From an uncultured Armatimonadota bacterium (GTDB lineage Bacteria > Armatimonadota > Armatimonadia > Armatimonadales > Armatimonadaceae), in NCBI GenBank assembly GCA_903924445.1, contig CAIYBQ010000599.1:1-7877 (forward strand): 7,877 nt of DNA, in the 5' to 3' direction. The position numbers and the translations under genes were made by a program. Positions within the stretch are counted from its first letter, which is position 1; each line of letters starts with the position of its first letter. Shown here piece after piece: positions 1 through 5,902 of this stretch. Below the pieces are notes generated by a model that saw nothing but the letters and a program-made list of their open reading frames with translations, searched no databases and was not told the DNA's origin.

Positions 1-2
1 AT

Positions 3-806
3 ATCCGGACATTTGCTGGCAAAACCGTTGTCGTCAAGTACGGCGGCAATGCGATGATTGATGATGAGATTAAGGTCTCGGTGATGCGAGATTTGGTCTT
101 GATGCGTATTGTTGGCATCAACCCGATCCTCGTACACGGAGGTGGTCCGGAAATCAACCAGCAGCTGAGCCGCGTCGGCATTGAATCAACATTTGTCGCA
201 GGACGCCGCGTAACAGATGCCGCAACCATGGAAGTGGTTGAAATGGTGCTCAGTGGCAAGGCAAACAAAGCGATTGTCTCGATGCTTTGCCGCGAAGGGG
301 CTCCAGCGGTTGGACTTTCGGGCAAGGATGCCAATCTCTTTATCGCTGAGCGGGACACCGACCACGGCGATATCGGCTTTGTGGGGAAAATCACCCAGGT
401 GAACCCCGAAATCATCACCACACTTGTCGCCGCAGGGTATATCCCGGTCGTGTCCACCATTGCGGTCGGCACCGATGGCCAAGCCTATAACGTAAATGCC
501 GACACCGCTGCGAGTGCGCTTGCGATAGCGCTTCAGGCCGAGAAGTTCATCTTGATGACCGATGTTCCAGGAGTGTTCAGTCGCTTCCCAGATCCAGATT
601 CGCTGCTGAGCGAGCTGACGACATCGGAGGCGCGGGAGCTGATCGCAAGCGGCGTGGTTGGCGCTGGGATGATTCCAAAACTTGAGGCGTGTATTGCCGC
701 TGTGGAGGATGGAGTTCCACGTGCCCACATTCTGGATGGCAGAGCGGCTCATTCTCTCCTTGTTGAGCTGTTCACCGCGCAGGGCGTTGGGACGATGGTT
801 CGCTAG
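3..806 (+). CDS. argB: Acetylglutamate kinase, 5' end cut by window edge
   Basis: ArgB phosphorylates N-acetyl-L-glutamate with ATP, the second step of arginine synthesis, in the cytoplasm. The reading frame is open from base 3, upstream of the first in-frame ATG at 54. The residues before that ATG (TVVVKYGGNAM) are the conserved phosphate-binding beginning of the kinase, so the real start lies outside the window. About 267 residues are visible; the family usually has 290-300, so roughly 25 are missing. Family signatures seen: VHGGGPEI, the substrate-binding GRRVTD segment, GLSGKDANL, YNVNADTAA, the ATP-site LMTDVPGVF and GMIPKLEAC near the end. The N-terminal helix that distinguishes arginine-inhibited enzymes is outside the window, so feedback control cannot be judged. 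The stop is a TAG and the next gene begins 9 nt later, so the two are probably one transcript. Identity is secure. Confidence 0.97.
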   Translation: MRTFAGKTVVVKYGGNAMIDDEIKVSVMRDLVLMRIVGINPILVHGGGPEINQQLSRVGIESTFVAGRRVTDAATMEVVEMVLSGKANKAIVSMLCREGAPAVGLSGKDANLFIAERDTDHGDIGFVGKITQVNPEIITTLVAAGYIPVVSTIAVGTDGQAYNVNADTAASALAIALQAEKFILMTDVPGVFSRFPDPDSLLSELTTSEARELIASGVVGAGMIPKLEACIAAVEDGVPRAHILDGRAAHSLLVELFTAQGVGTMVR

Positions 807-815
807 GACGAAGCT

Positions 816-1334
816 GTGCTACGTATCGAAATGGCGGATTTGTCGGACATCCCGATAATCGCAAGCCGTATCTACAGGACGACACGGTCTGCTTTTTATG
901 AGTACGCATCGGATGTCCCGCCGCCTGGCGCGATGACCGATACTCCGCGGGATGTTGAAGAGGATTTGCGTACAGGATCGCAGGCGCTTCTTGCTGTGCT
1001 CGGGGATTCCGGGAGAGTCGCTGGCGTGGTTCGATGGCGGGTTACGAAGGGGCAGCTACACTTTCATCGCCTTGCGGTGATTCCGTCTGAAAGACGGAAA
1101 GGTGTCGCATCGGCGCTGCTAAAGGCACTCATTACTGAGGCTGATAGGCAACGCTGCACGAGTATCGCCTGCGATGTTCGCATCGGGGTGTCACGTAATG
1201 TGGCGCTCTACGAGAAGTTTGGGTTTGCGCATTCGGGCGAACGGATCATTGCGCGCGGCGGATTTACGGTTCGCCTTGGGGTGATGACCCTGCCGCTTAA
1301 CATGGACACGACAGAGTTTGGAAAGGGTGAGTGA
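816..1334 (+). CDS. GNAT-family N-acetyltransferase in the arg operon
   Basis: This is a 172-residue single-domain acetyl-CoA-dependent acetyltransferase. The acetyl-CoA motif A is clear at residues 86-102: LAVIPSERRKGVASALL, with R93-R94-K95-G96-V97-A98 fitting the (Q/R)xxGx(G/A) pyrophosphate loop. The motif B segment NVALYEKFGFAHSGER (about 128-143) is typical. The first strand (LRIEMADLSDIPII) begins right at the GTG start at 816, so I prefer that start over the ATG at 831. The Shine-Dalgarno signal is weak (AGGA at 805-808). It lies 9 nt after argB and its stop is 1 nt before the argD-argF ATG, so it is co-transcribed with them. Its substrate is unknown. Position suggests it could make N-acetylglutamate, as short GNAT-type synthases do in some bacteria, but it reads as a generic GNAT and could instead modify a protein or small molecule. 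Confidence 0.88.
   Translation: MLRIEMADLSDIPIIASRIYRTTRSAFYEYASDVPPPGAMTDTPRDVEEDLRTGSQALLAVLGDSGRVAGVVRWRVTKGQLHFHRLAVIPSERRKGVASALLKALITEADRQRCTSIACDVRIGVSRNVALYEKFGFAHSGERIIARGGFTVRLGVMTLPLNMDTTEFGKGE
1322..1330 (+). promoter_or_regulatory. Ribosome binding site choosing the argD-argF start
   Basis: The stretch AAAGGGTGA closely resembles the Shine-Dalgarno consensus and ends 5 nt before the ATG at 1336. Earlier in-frame starts exist (TTG at 1318, GTG at 1327), but they lie upstream of or inside this site. The ATG at 1336 is therefore the best start. The site overlaps the end of the GNAT gene. Confidence 0.6.
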
Positions 1335-1335
1335 A

Positions 1336-3501
1336 ATGACGACAGAAACCGTAATGGATTTGGATCACAAATATGCAATGACAACATACAAGCGCAATCC
1401 GCTTGAAGTTGTCCGTGCTGAAGGTGTGCGTCTCTATGATCCAACCGGCCGGGATGTCATTGACTTTCTCGCAGGCGTAGCAGTTTGCTCCGTAGGACAC
1501 AGCCATCCACGGTACATCGCAGCACTCACAGAGCAGCTCCAACGCGTCGTGCATGTGTCTAACCTTGTCTACAACGCTCCTGCTGCAAAGCTCGCCGAAC
1601 GCCTCTGTACCCTTGCTGGCATGGACCGGGTCTTCTTCACCAACTCAGGTGCGGAAGCCAATGAAGCCGCCATCAAGCTTGCCCGAAAACGGGGAACGGC
1701 GATTGCTGCTGGGAAGACGCAAATCGTAAGCGCTCTCGCAAGCTTCCACGGCAGAACGATTGCGACCGTGACGGCTGGGGGACAACCTAAGTACTCAGAA
1801 CCCTTTGGCCCGCTTCCAGGAGGATCTGTCCACGTTCCATTCAATGACTGTGATGCACTTTCAGCCGCGGTCAATGAACACACTGCAGCGATCTTCCTCG
1901 AGCCCATCCAGGGCGAAGGCGGGATAAATGTCGCAGACGATGCCTATCTTGCACACGCTCGGGCTCTTGCCGATGCGCACAATGCGCTCCTGATTTTCGA
2001 TGAGGTTCAAACGGGTGTTGGTAGGACGGGAACGCTTTGGGGCTGGCAGCATTGCGGCGTCAAGCCGGATGTGATGACACTGGCCAAAGGCCTCGGTGGC
2101 GGCTTCCCGGTTGGAGCCTGTCTTGCCGTTGGTGATGCTGCCCGCGTGTTTGTTCCTGGGGATCACGGCTCGACGTATGCCGGTAACCCGATGGCAGCCA
2201 CGGCAGCCCTCGCAGTGCTTGACATCATTGGTGCAGAAGGTCTGCTCGCAAACGCACAGATTATAGGTGCGCTCCTGCAAGAGCGCATCGCGCACCTTGC
2301 GCTGGAGTTTCCGGAGTGGATTGGCGCAAGTCGTGGCCGGGGACTGATGATTGGTGTCAATGTTCCGAATGGTCATGCACGCGAAATTGTCGGAGCCGCG
2401 CTATCAAACGGACTCCTGATGAATGCAACCAGCGAAAATACACTGCGTATGGTTCCACCCCTTGTCCTGACCGAATCGGATGTCTGTGATGCGATGGACC
2501 GCCTGAAAGCTGCTCTTCAACAGCTGTCTGGGACATGCATTACGGCCATTCGTGGTGCGGTCAGCACGGCCATCTCTGTTGAGCCAGGCTTTCTCGCTGG
2601 GCGTGACCTCTTGGGAATCGATGACTTTTCATCTAGGGAATGCCATCAAATTCTTGCCCTTGCAAAGCGGGTCAAAGCTGGACAAATCAGCAACACTGCT
2701 ACCGGCAAAGTGGGGGCGTTGCTTTTTGAAAAGCCATCACTTCGAACAAAGGTTTCGTTCCTTGGAGCGCTTGCCAAGCTTGGCGCATCTGGGATGTACC
2801 TCGGTAAGGATGAAGTTGGACTTGGAAAGCGGGAATCTGTCGAGGATGTTGGCCGTGTGCTGACCCGTATGGTGGATGTCCTTATCGTTCGAACATTCGA
2901 CCCAGTCATTCTGAAGGGCCTTGCAGACAGCTGCACGATTCCGGTTATCAATGCACTCGATGATGCAGAGCATCCCTGCCAGGCGTTTGCGGACTTCTTA
3001 ACCATGCAAGAGCACCTCGGCGACATCGCGGGGAAGACACTGACCTACATCGGGGATGGCAACAACGTGGCGGCATCCCTGATGCTCCTCGCACCCAAGC
3101 TTGGCGTGCATTTCCGGATTGCATGTCCAGATGGCTATCTGCCTGATCCTCAAGTTTGGACCCGTGCTGGTGAGCTTGCTGCTGAGCATGGAACCAAAAT
3201 GGAGCGCTTCAGCGTACCTAGTGAAGCAGCGGCTGGCGCGGATGCGATCTACACCGATGTCTGGACATCGATGGGGCAGGAAGAAGAACACGCGCGGCGG
3301 ATGGCGGCTTTCGCTGGTTACACAGTGACTGCCCAGATTATGCATTTGGCTGCACCTGGGGCAATCGCCTTGCACTGCCTTCCGGCGCACCGTGGGGATG
3401 AGATTGCAGACGACGTGATGGAAGGGCCGTGGAGCCGTGTGTTTGCGCAGGCGGAAAATCGCTTGCATGCACAGCAGGCAATCCTTGCGGCAGTTCTTTA
3501 G
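1336..3501 (+). CDS. argD-argF: Fused acetylornithine aminotransferase / ornithine carbamoyltransferase
   Basis: One uninterrupted frame of 721 residues holds two full enzymes. Residues 1 to about 396 are a class-III PLP aminotransferase (ArgD, glutamate plus N-acetylglutamate semialdehyde to N-acetylornithine). It shows phosphate-binding S104-G105-A106, the FHGRT motif at 137-141, D222 in FDEVQTGVGRTG, the PLP lysine K251 in LAKGLGGGFP, and T280 in STYAGNP. A linker of about 20 residues follows (around 398-418). Residues about 419 to 721 are ornithine carbamoyltransferase (ornithine plus carbamoyl phosphate to citrulline): carbamoyl-phosphate motif S468-L-R-T471 (STRT in many homologues), H546-P-C-Q549, D641 with SMG at 645-647, and H680-C-L-P683. 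Each half is close to normal length (about 390 and 305), so neither is truncated. There is no in-frame ATG or GTG around the junction that would give a separate argF. The two reactions are not consecutive: deacetylation or transacetylation of acetylornithine (ArgE/ArgJ) lies between them. Whether the chain is later cleaved is unknown. Confidence 0.95.
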   Translation: MTTETVMDLDHKYAMTTYKRNPLEVVRAEGVRLYDPTGRDVIDFLAGVAVCSVGHSHPRYIAALTEQLQRVVHVSNLVYNAPAAKLAERLCTLAGMDRVFFTNSGAEANEAAIKLARKRGTAIAAGKTQIVSALASFHGRTIATVTAGGQPKYSEPFGPLPGGSVHVPFNDCDALSAAVNEHTAAIFLEPIQGEGGINVADDAYLAHARALADAHNALLIFDEVQTGVGRTGTLWGWQHCGVKPDVMTLAKGLGGGFPVGACLAVGDAARVFVPGDHGSTYAGNPMAATAALAVLDIIGAEGLLANAQIIGALLQERIAHLALEFPEWIGASRGRGLMIGVNVPNGHAREIVGAALSNGLLMNATSENTLRMVPPLVLTESDVCDAMDRLKAALQQLSGTCITAIRGAVSTAISVEPGFLAGRDLLGIDDFSSRECHQILALAKRVKAGQISNTATGKVGALLFEKPSLRTKVSFLGALAKLGASGMYLGKDEVGLGKRESVEDVGRVLTRMVDVLIVRTFDPVILKGLADSCTIPVINALDDAEHPCQAFADFLTMQEHLGDIAGKTLTYIGDGNNVAASLMLLAPKLGVHFRIACPDGYLPDPQVWTRAGELAAEHGTKMERFSVPSEAAAGADAIYTDVWTSMGQEEEHARRMAAFAGYTVTAQIMHLAAPGAIALHCLPAHRGDEIADDVMEGPWSRVFAQAENRLHAQQAILAAVL

Positions 3502-3510
3502 GAGAGATTA

Positions 3511-3678
3511 ATGCAAACGCGTAAGAACGATTTGATGCAGCTTGGTGTGATGTTGATTGCGGCCGCACTAGCCGTGTTCGCAGCGCTATGGCTTGGCAAA
3601 GTACTTTACGGTCTGGCAAATGTTGCACTGGTGATAGGCGTAATCCTAGTGGTTATCGGATTCTTCCGCAAACGCTAA
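3511..3678 (+). CDS. Small two-helix membrane protein (55 aa), function unknown
   Basis: ATG at 3511 is preceded by a strong Shine-Dalgarno sequence (AGGAG at 3500-3504, spacing 6) that overlaps the stop codon of argD-argF. This supports real translation. The protein starts with a polar, basic stretch (MQTRKND) and has two hydrophobic segments, about residues 11-29 (LGVMLIAAALAVFAALWLG) and 35-52 (LANVALVIGVILVVIGFF). It ends in a basic tail (RKR). A short LGK turn joins the helices, giving a hairpin with both ends probably cytoplasmic. I recognise no family. It is the last gene of the first operon and lies 18 nt before the terminator hairpin. It could be an unrelated passenger or a small membrane partner; nothing in the sequence links it to arginine chemistry. 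Confidence 0.72.
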   Translation: MQTRKNDLMQLGVMLIAAALAVFAALWLGKVLYGLANVALVIGVILVVIGFFRKR

Positions 3679-3695
3679 CCGCTGCTAGATATTTC

Positions 3696-3736
3696 GGTGG
3701 ATGGGGGACCAGTCCTACCCATCCACCAGTTTCTTT
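3696..3736 (+). terminator. Rho-independent terminator of the argB-argDF operon
   Basis: A perfect 10-bp stem pairs GGTGGATGGG (3696-3705) with CCCATCCACC (3718-3727). The inner GGA/TCC (3706-3708 with 3713-3715) extends it, with a 2-nt bulge at 3716-3717 and a CCAG loop. On the + strand it is followed by AG and then TTTCTTT (3730-3736), a reasonable U-rich tail. On the - strand the tail is poor in T, so stopping in that direction is less certain. The right arm is also the last codons of the opposing GNAT gene, whose TAG stop (3715-3717) sits inside the hairpin. Confidence 0.75.
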
Positions 3737-4224
3737 GTAAAGGTGAGCAACAAGCCATCATCTACGGTGACCTGTTCGCCGTAACTTGGTGCTATACCAT
3801 CTGCGAACAAACCCGCACCCGTCGGGATATAGCCACGTTTTACATACATTCGCTGGGCGGCGCCGTAGTCGGCAGTCAACCCCACAGCGATGCCAACGAT
3901 GGAATTCACGGACCGTGCCTCCTCTTCGATTGCATCCATGAGTGCACTTCCGATTCCACGATTCCTGTAACATGGCAGCACGTTGAAGTCCGCAATTTCT
4001 GGTGCGCCTATCGCTAGGAATTCTCCGTGGTGCGATACAAACAGCAACGTCACGTAGCCCGCAAACACACCATCCACGCAGGCAACCAGCACCAGACGTT
4101 CGTTTTTCGCTTGTTCATCCAGGTAAGCCCAATATTGGGATGCCGGTTTGTTCCATCCAAGTACGGCAAACGCAGCCGCAATCTCTGGAATATCGGCATC
4201 GGTTAAACGGGCAATCGAAATCAT
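3715..4224 (-). CDS. GNAT-family N-acetyltransferase, convergent with the first arg operon
   Basis: This is a 169-residue acetyl-CoA-dependent acetyltransferase. It begins with the usual first strand (MISIARLTDADIPEI). Motif A is at about 82-95 (VLPCYRNRGIGSAL, with R87-N-R-G-I-G as the pyrophosphate loop). Motif B is DYGAAQRMYVKRGYIPTG (about 119-136), typical of a subgroup of small stand-alone GNATs. A longer frame reaches a TTG at 4239, but that start would lie upstream of the TAGAAT promoter box. The ATG at 4224 fits the domain and the likely transcript start, so I use it. The gene interrupts the arg genes on the opposite strand and shares an intergenic region with argG. Substrate is unknown. 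There is no strong resemblance to the other GNAT at 816-1334 beyond the family fold, so they are unlikely to be recent duplicates. Confidence 0.9.
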   Translation of the reverse strand: MISIARLTDADIPEIAAAFAVLGWNKPASQYWAYLDEQAKNERLVLVACVDGVFAGYVTLLFVSHHGEFLAIGAPEIADFNVLPCYRNRGIGSALMDAIEEEARSVNSIVGIAVGLTADYGAAQRMYVKRGYIPTGAGLFADGIAPSYGEQVTVDDGLLLTFTKKLVDG

Positions 4225-4235
4225 ACACGATTCTA
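4224..4235 (-). promoter_or_regulatory. -10 box for the minus-strand GNAT gene, probably leaderless
   Basis: On the minus strand TAGAAT occupies 4235-4230 (5 of 6 matches to TATAAT) and ends only 5 nt before the ATG at 4224. Transcription would begin at or next to the A of the start codon, leaving no room for a ribosome binding site. No convincing -35 box is visible 16-18 nt upstream. This is inferred from position and consensus only. Confidence 0.45.
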
Positions 4236-4286
4236 CCAACTGCGTTTCGTCCCACTCGTATCACGCTCATCGACCCGCCCAAGCGA

Positions 4287-4301
4287 TACAATGCCCCCGG
4301 C
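4287..4301 (+). promoter_or_regulatory. -10 box for argG, probably leaderless
   Basis: TACAAT at 4287-4292 (5 of 6 matches to TATAAT) ends 9 nt before the argG ATG at 4302. That puts the expected transcript start within about 0-3 nt of the ATG. The bases between (GCCCCCGGC) contain no Shine-Dalgarno sequence. No good -35 box is seen at 4263-4270. I found no ARG-box-like palindrome in the 77-bp divergent region. Confidence 0.5.
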
Positions 4302-5648
4302 ATGACTAGCGGCAAGATACTTCTTTCGCTCCCCATCGGCGACAAGGTGGGACTCGCATTTTCTGGTGGTCTGGACACATCCGCAGCAATCGCGTGGATG
4401 CGTGACAAGGGCGCAATCCCGTTTGCTTATACGGCAAACCTCGGCCAACCGGATGAAAAAGACTACGACGACATCACGCGTCGGGCAATGGAATACGGAG
4501 CCGAGCAAGCGCGTCTTGTCGACTGCCGTGAACCCCTGGTTGCTGAAGGCCTTGCTGCGCTGATTTGTGGTGCATTCCATATCGAATCCGGTGGCAAGAA
4601 GTACTACAACACGACGCCAATCGGCCGTGCTGTGACCGGTACGGTTTTGGTGCAGGCGATGCGTGCAGATGGCGTTGAAGTTTGGGGAGATGGCTCCACT
4701 TACAAAGGCAACGACATCGAGCGTTTTTATCGCTACGGCCTCATGGCCAATCCTTCACTGCGCATTTACAAGCCTTGGCTGGATGAGACATTTGTCAATG
4801 AGCTTGGTGGTCGCAAGGAAATGTCTGAGTGGCTGACATCCCATGGCTATCCATACCGAGATAGCGCCGACAAAGCCTACTCGACGGACTCTAACATTTG
4901 GGGAGCGACGCACGAAGCCAAAGACCTAGAATTTCTCCAGAATGGTCTCAACATTGTTGAGCCGATCATGGGTGTGAAGTTCTGGGATGCATCCGTGGAT
5001 GTCCCAGCCGAAACAGTTTCGATCACATTTGTTGAAGGCTTCCCAACGGAGATTAATGGCAAGACGTTTGCAAGTGCCGTTGACCTCGTGGAAGAGGCAA
5101 ACCGGATCGGTGGCCGCCATGGCATCGGAACATGTGACCAGATTGAGAATCGTATTATCGAGGCGAAGAGCCGTGGAATCTACGAAGCACCCGGCATGGC
5201 TTTGCTCCACGCAGCATATGAGCGCCTAGTCGCGGCCATTCACAATGAGTCCACGATTGATAACTACCGAACGCTTGGACGAAAGCTCGGACGCCTGCTC
5301 TACGAAGGGCGCTGGTTTGACCCACAAGCACTGATGCTCCGCGACACCATCACAAAATGGATTGGCCGCGCGGTAACCGGAACGGTCGTACTTGAGCTGC
5401 GCCGCGGTGATGACTACTCCATTCTGGACACAACCGGCCCTGAGCTGACCTATCAGCCAGAGCGCCTCAGTATGGAAAAGGTCGAGGATGCACCATTTAG
5501 CCCGCTGGACCGTATTGGTCAGCTACAAATGCGAAACCTTGACATCGCAGATTCACGGCAAAAGTTAGCCGTATATTCCCAACTGGGGGCGTTGCCAGCC
5601 GATGGCATCCGGGCACTGCTCGGTGATCAGGAAAGTGGACAGTCATGA
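4302..5648 (+). CDS. argG: Argininosuccinate synthase (long, E. coli-type)
   Basis: ArgG joins citrulline and aspartate using ATP to give argininosuccinate. The 448-residue product is the length of the long E. coli-like subtype (about 447) rather than the roughly 400-residue common form, and it resembles that subtype along its whole length. The ATP-pyrophosphatase P-loop is AFSGGLDTS (residues 19-27). GDGSTYKGNDIERF begins at about 129, and NRIIEAKSRGIYEAPGMAL and the C-terminal NLDIADSRQKL are also conserved. The frame stays open upstream to 4002, but that extension runs antisense through the opposing GNAT gene and has no homology. The ATG at 4302 matches the normal N-terminus (GKILLSLPIGDKVGLAFSGG) and lies just after a -10 box, so it is the start. 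The TGA overlaps the next ATG by 4 nt (ATGA). No Shine-Dalgarno precedes the gene. Confidence 0.97.
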   Translation: MTSGKILLSLPIGDKVGLAFSGGLDTSAAIAWMRDKGAIPFAYTANLGQPDEKDYDDITRRAMEYGAEQARLVDCREPLVAEGLAALICGAFHIESGGKKYYNTTPIGRAVTGTVLVQAMRADGVEVWGDGSTYKGNDIERFYRYGLMANPSLRIYKPWLDETFVNELGGRKEMSEWLTSHGYPYRDSADKAYSTDSNIWGATHEAKDLEFLQNGLNIVEPIMGVKFWDASVDVPAETVSITFVEGFPTEINGKTFASAVDLVEEANRIGGRHGIGTCDQIENRIIEAKSRGIYEAPGMALLHAAYERLVAAIHNESTIDNYRTLGRKLGRLLYEGRWFDPQALMLRDTITKWIGRAVTGTVVLELRRGDDYSILDTTGPELTYQPERLSMEKVEDAPFSPLDRIGQLQMRNLDIADSRQKLAVYSQLGALPADGIRALLGDQESGQS

Positions 5649-5902
5649 GTGCAAATAAGTCAGGTGGAACAGCCCCGGAAGTAAGAGTCGGTCTGCGCGT
5701 TGAAGATGAGACGCTTACCTTCTTTGGAACCGATGAAGTCAATTTTAAGATTGGTCAAGGCTGGACCGTTGTTGCTATCAACCCAGGCGATGCCTACGTT
5801 GATCAATATGAAGAGGGCGGCGAGGTCTACGAGACGTTGGCTGGAGCTGACTTGGTGGTTGTGCTAAAGGCACCAACGCATCTAAACGGAGCCGCAATCT
5901 AA
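5645..5902 (+). CDS. Small acidic protein of unknown function between argG and argH
   Basis: An 85-residue soluble-looking protein that I do not recognise. The ATG overlaps the argG stop (ATGA), and its TAA overlaps the argH start by one base (TAATG). An AGGAAAG at 5629-5635 may serve as ribosome binding site. It is acidic (13 Asp/Glu against 5 Lys/Arg). After a polar N-terminus (about 1-11) it alternates short hydrophobic runs with turns (VRVGLRVEDETLTFFG, WTVVAINPGDAYV, ADLVVVLKAP), suggesting a small beta-rich domain. There is no signal peptide, membrane helix, or cysteine or histidine cluster. Tight coupling on both sides argues for a real gene expressed in step with ArgG and ArgH. A role in binding or regulating those enzymes is possible but only inferred from position. 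Confidence 0.8.
   Translation: MSANKSGGTAPEVRVGLRVEDETLTFFGTDEVNFKIGQGWTVVAINPGDAYVDQYEEGGEVYETLAGADLVVVLKAPTHLNGAAI

Noticed and set aside
1318..1335. TTG or GTG start for argD-argF upstream of the ATG
   Set aside because: The best Shine-Dalgarno sequence (1322-1330) overlaps these codons and is correctly spaced for the ATG at 1336.
1861..2376. Long minus-strand open frame inside argD, and similar frames opposite argB, argF and argH
   Set aside because: They lie fully within strongly conserved enzymes on the + strand, have no family resemblance and read as shadows of coding sequence.
2521..2640. Possible frameshift or merged genes at the ArgD-ArgF junction
   Set aside because: The frame is continuous, both domains are complete, and there is no stop, internal ATG or GTG, or ribosome binding site at the junction; a true fusion is the simplest reading, though reads should be checked.
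4002..4301. A 100-residue N-terminal extension of ArgG
   Set aside because: It is antisense to a well-supported GNAT gene, has no resemblance to any ArgG N-terminus, and the ATG at 4302 matches the family start and a nearby -10 box.
4225..4301. ArgR (ARG box) operator in the divergent argG promoter region
   Set aside because: No palindrome resembling the TGAAT/ATTCA half-sites is present; only very short inverted repeats such as CGT-ATC-ACG are seen.
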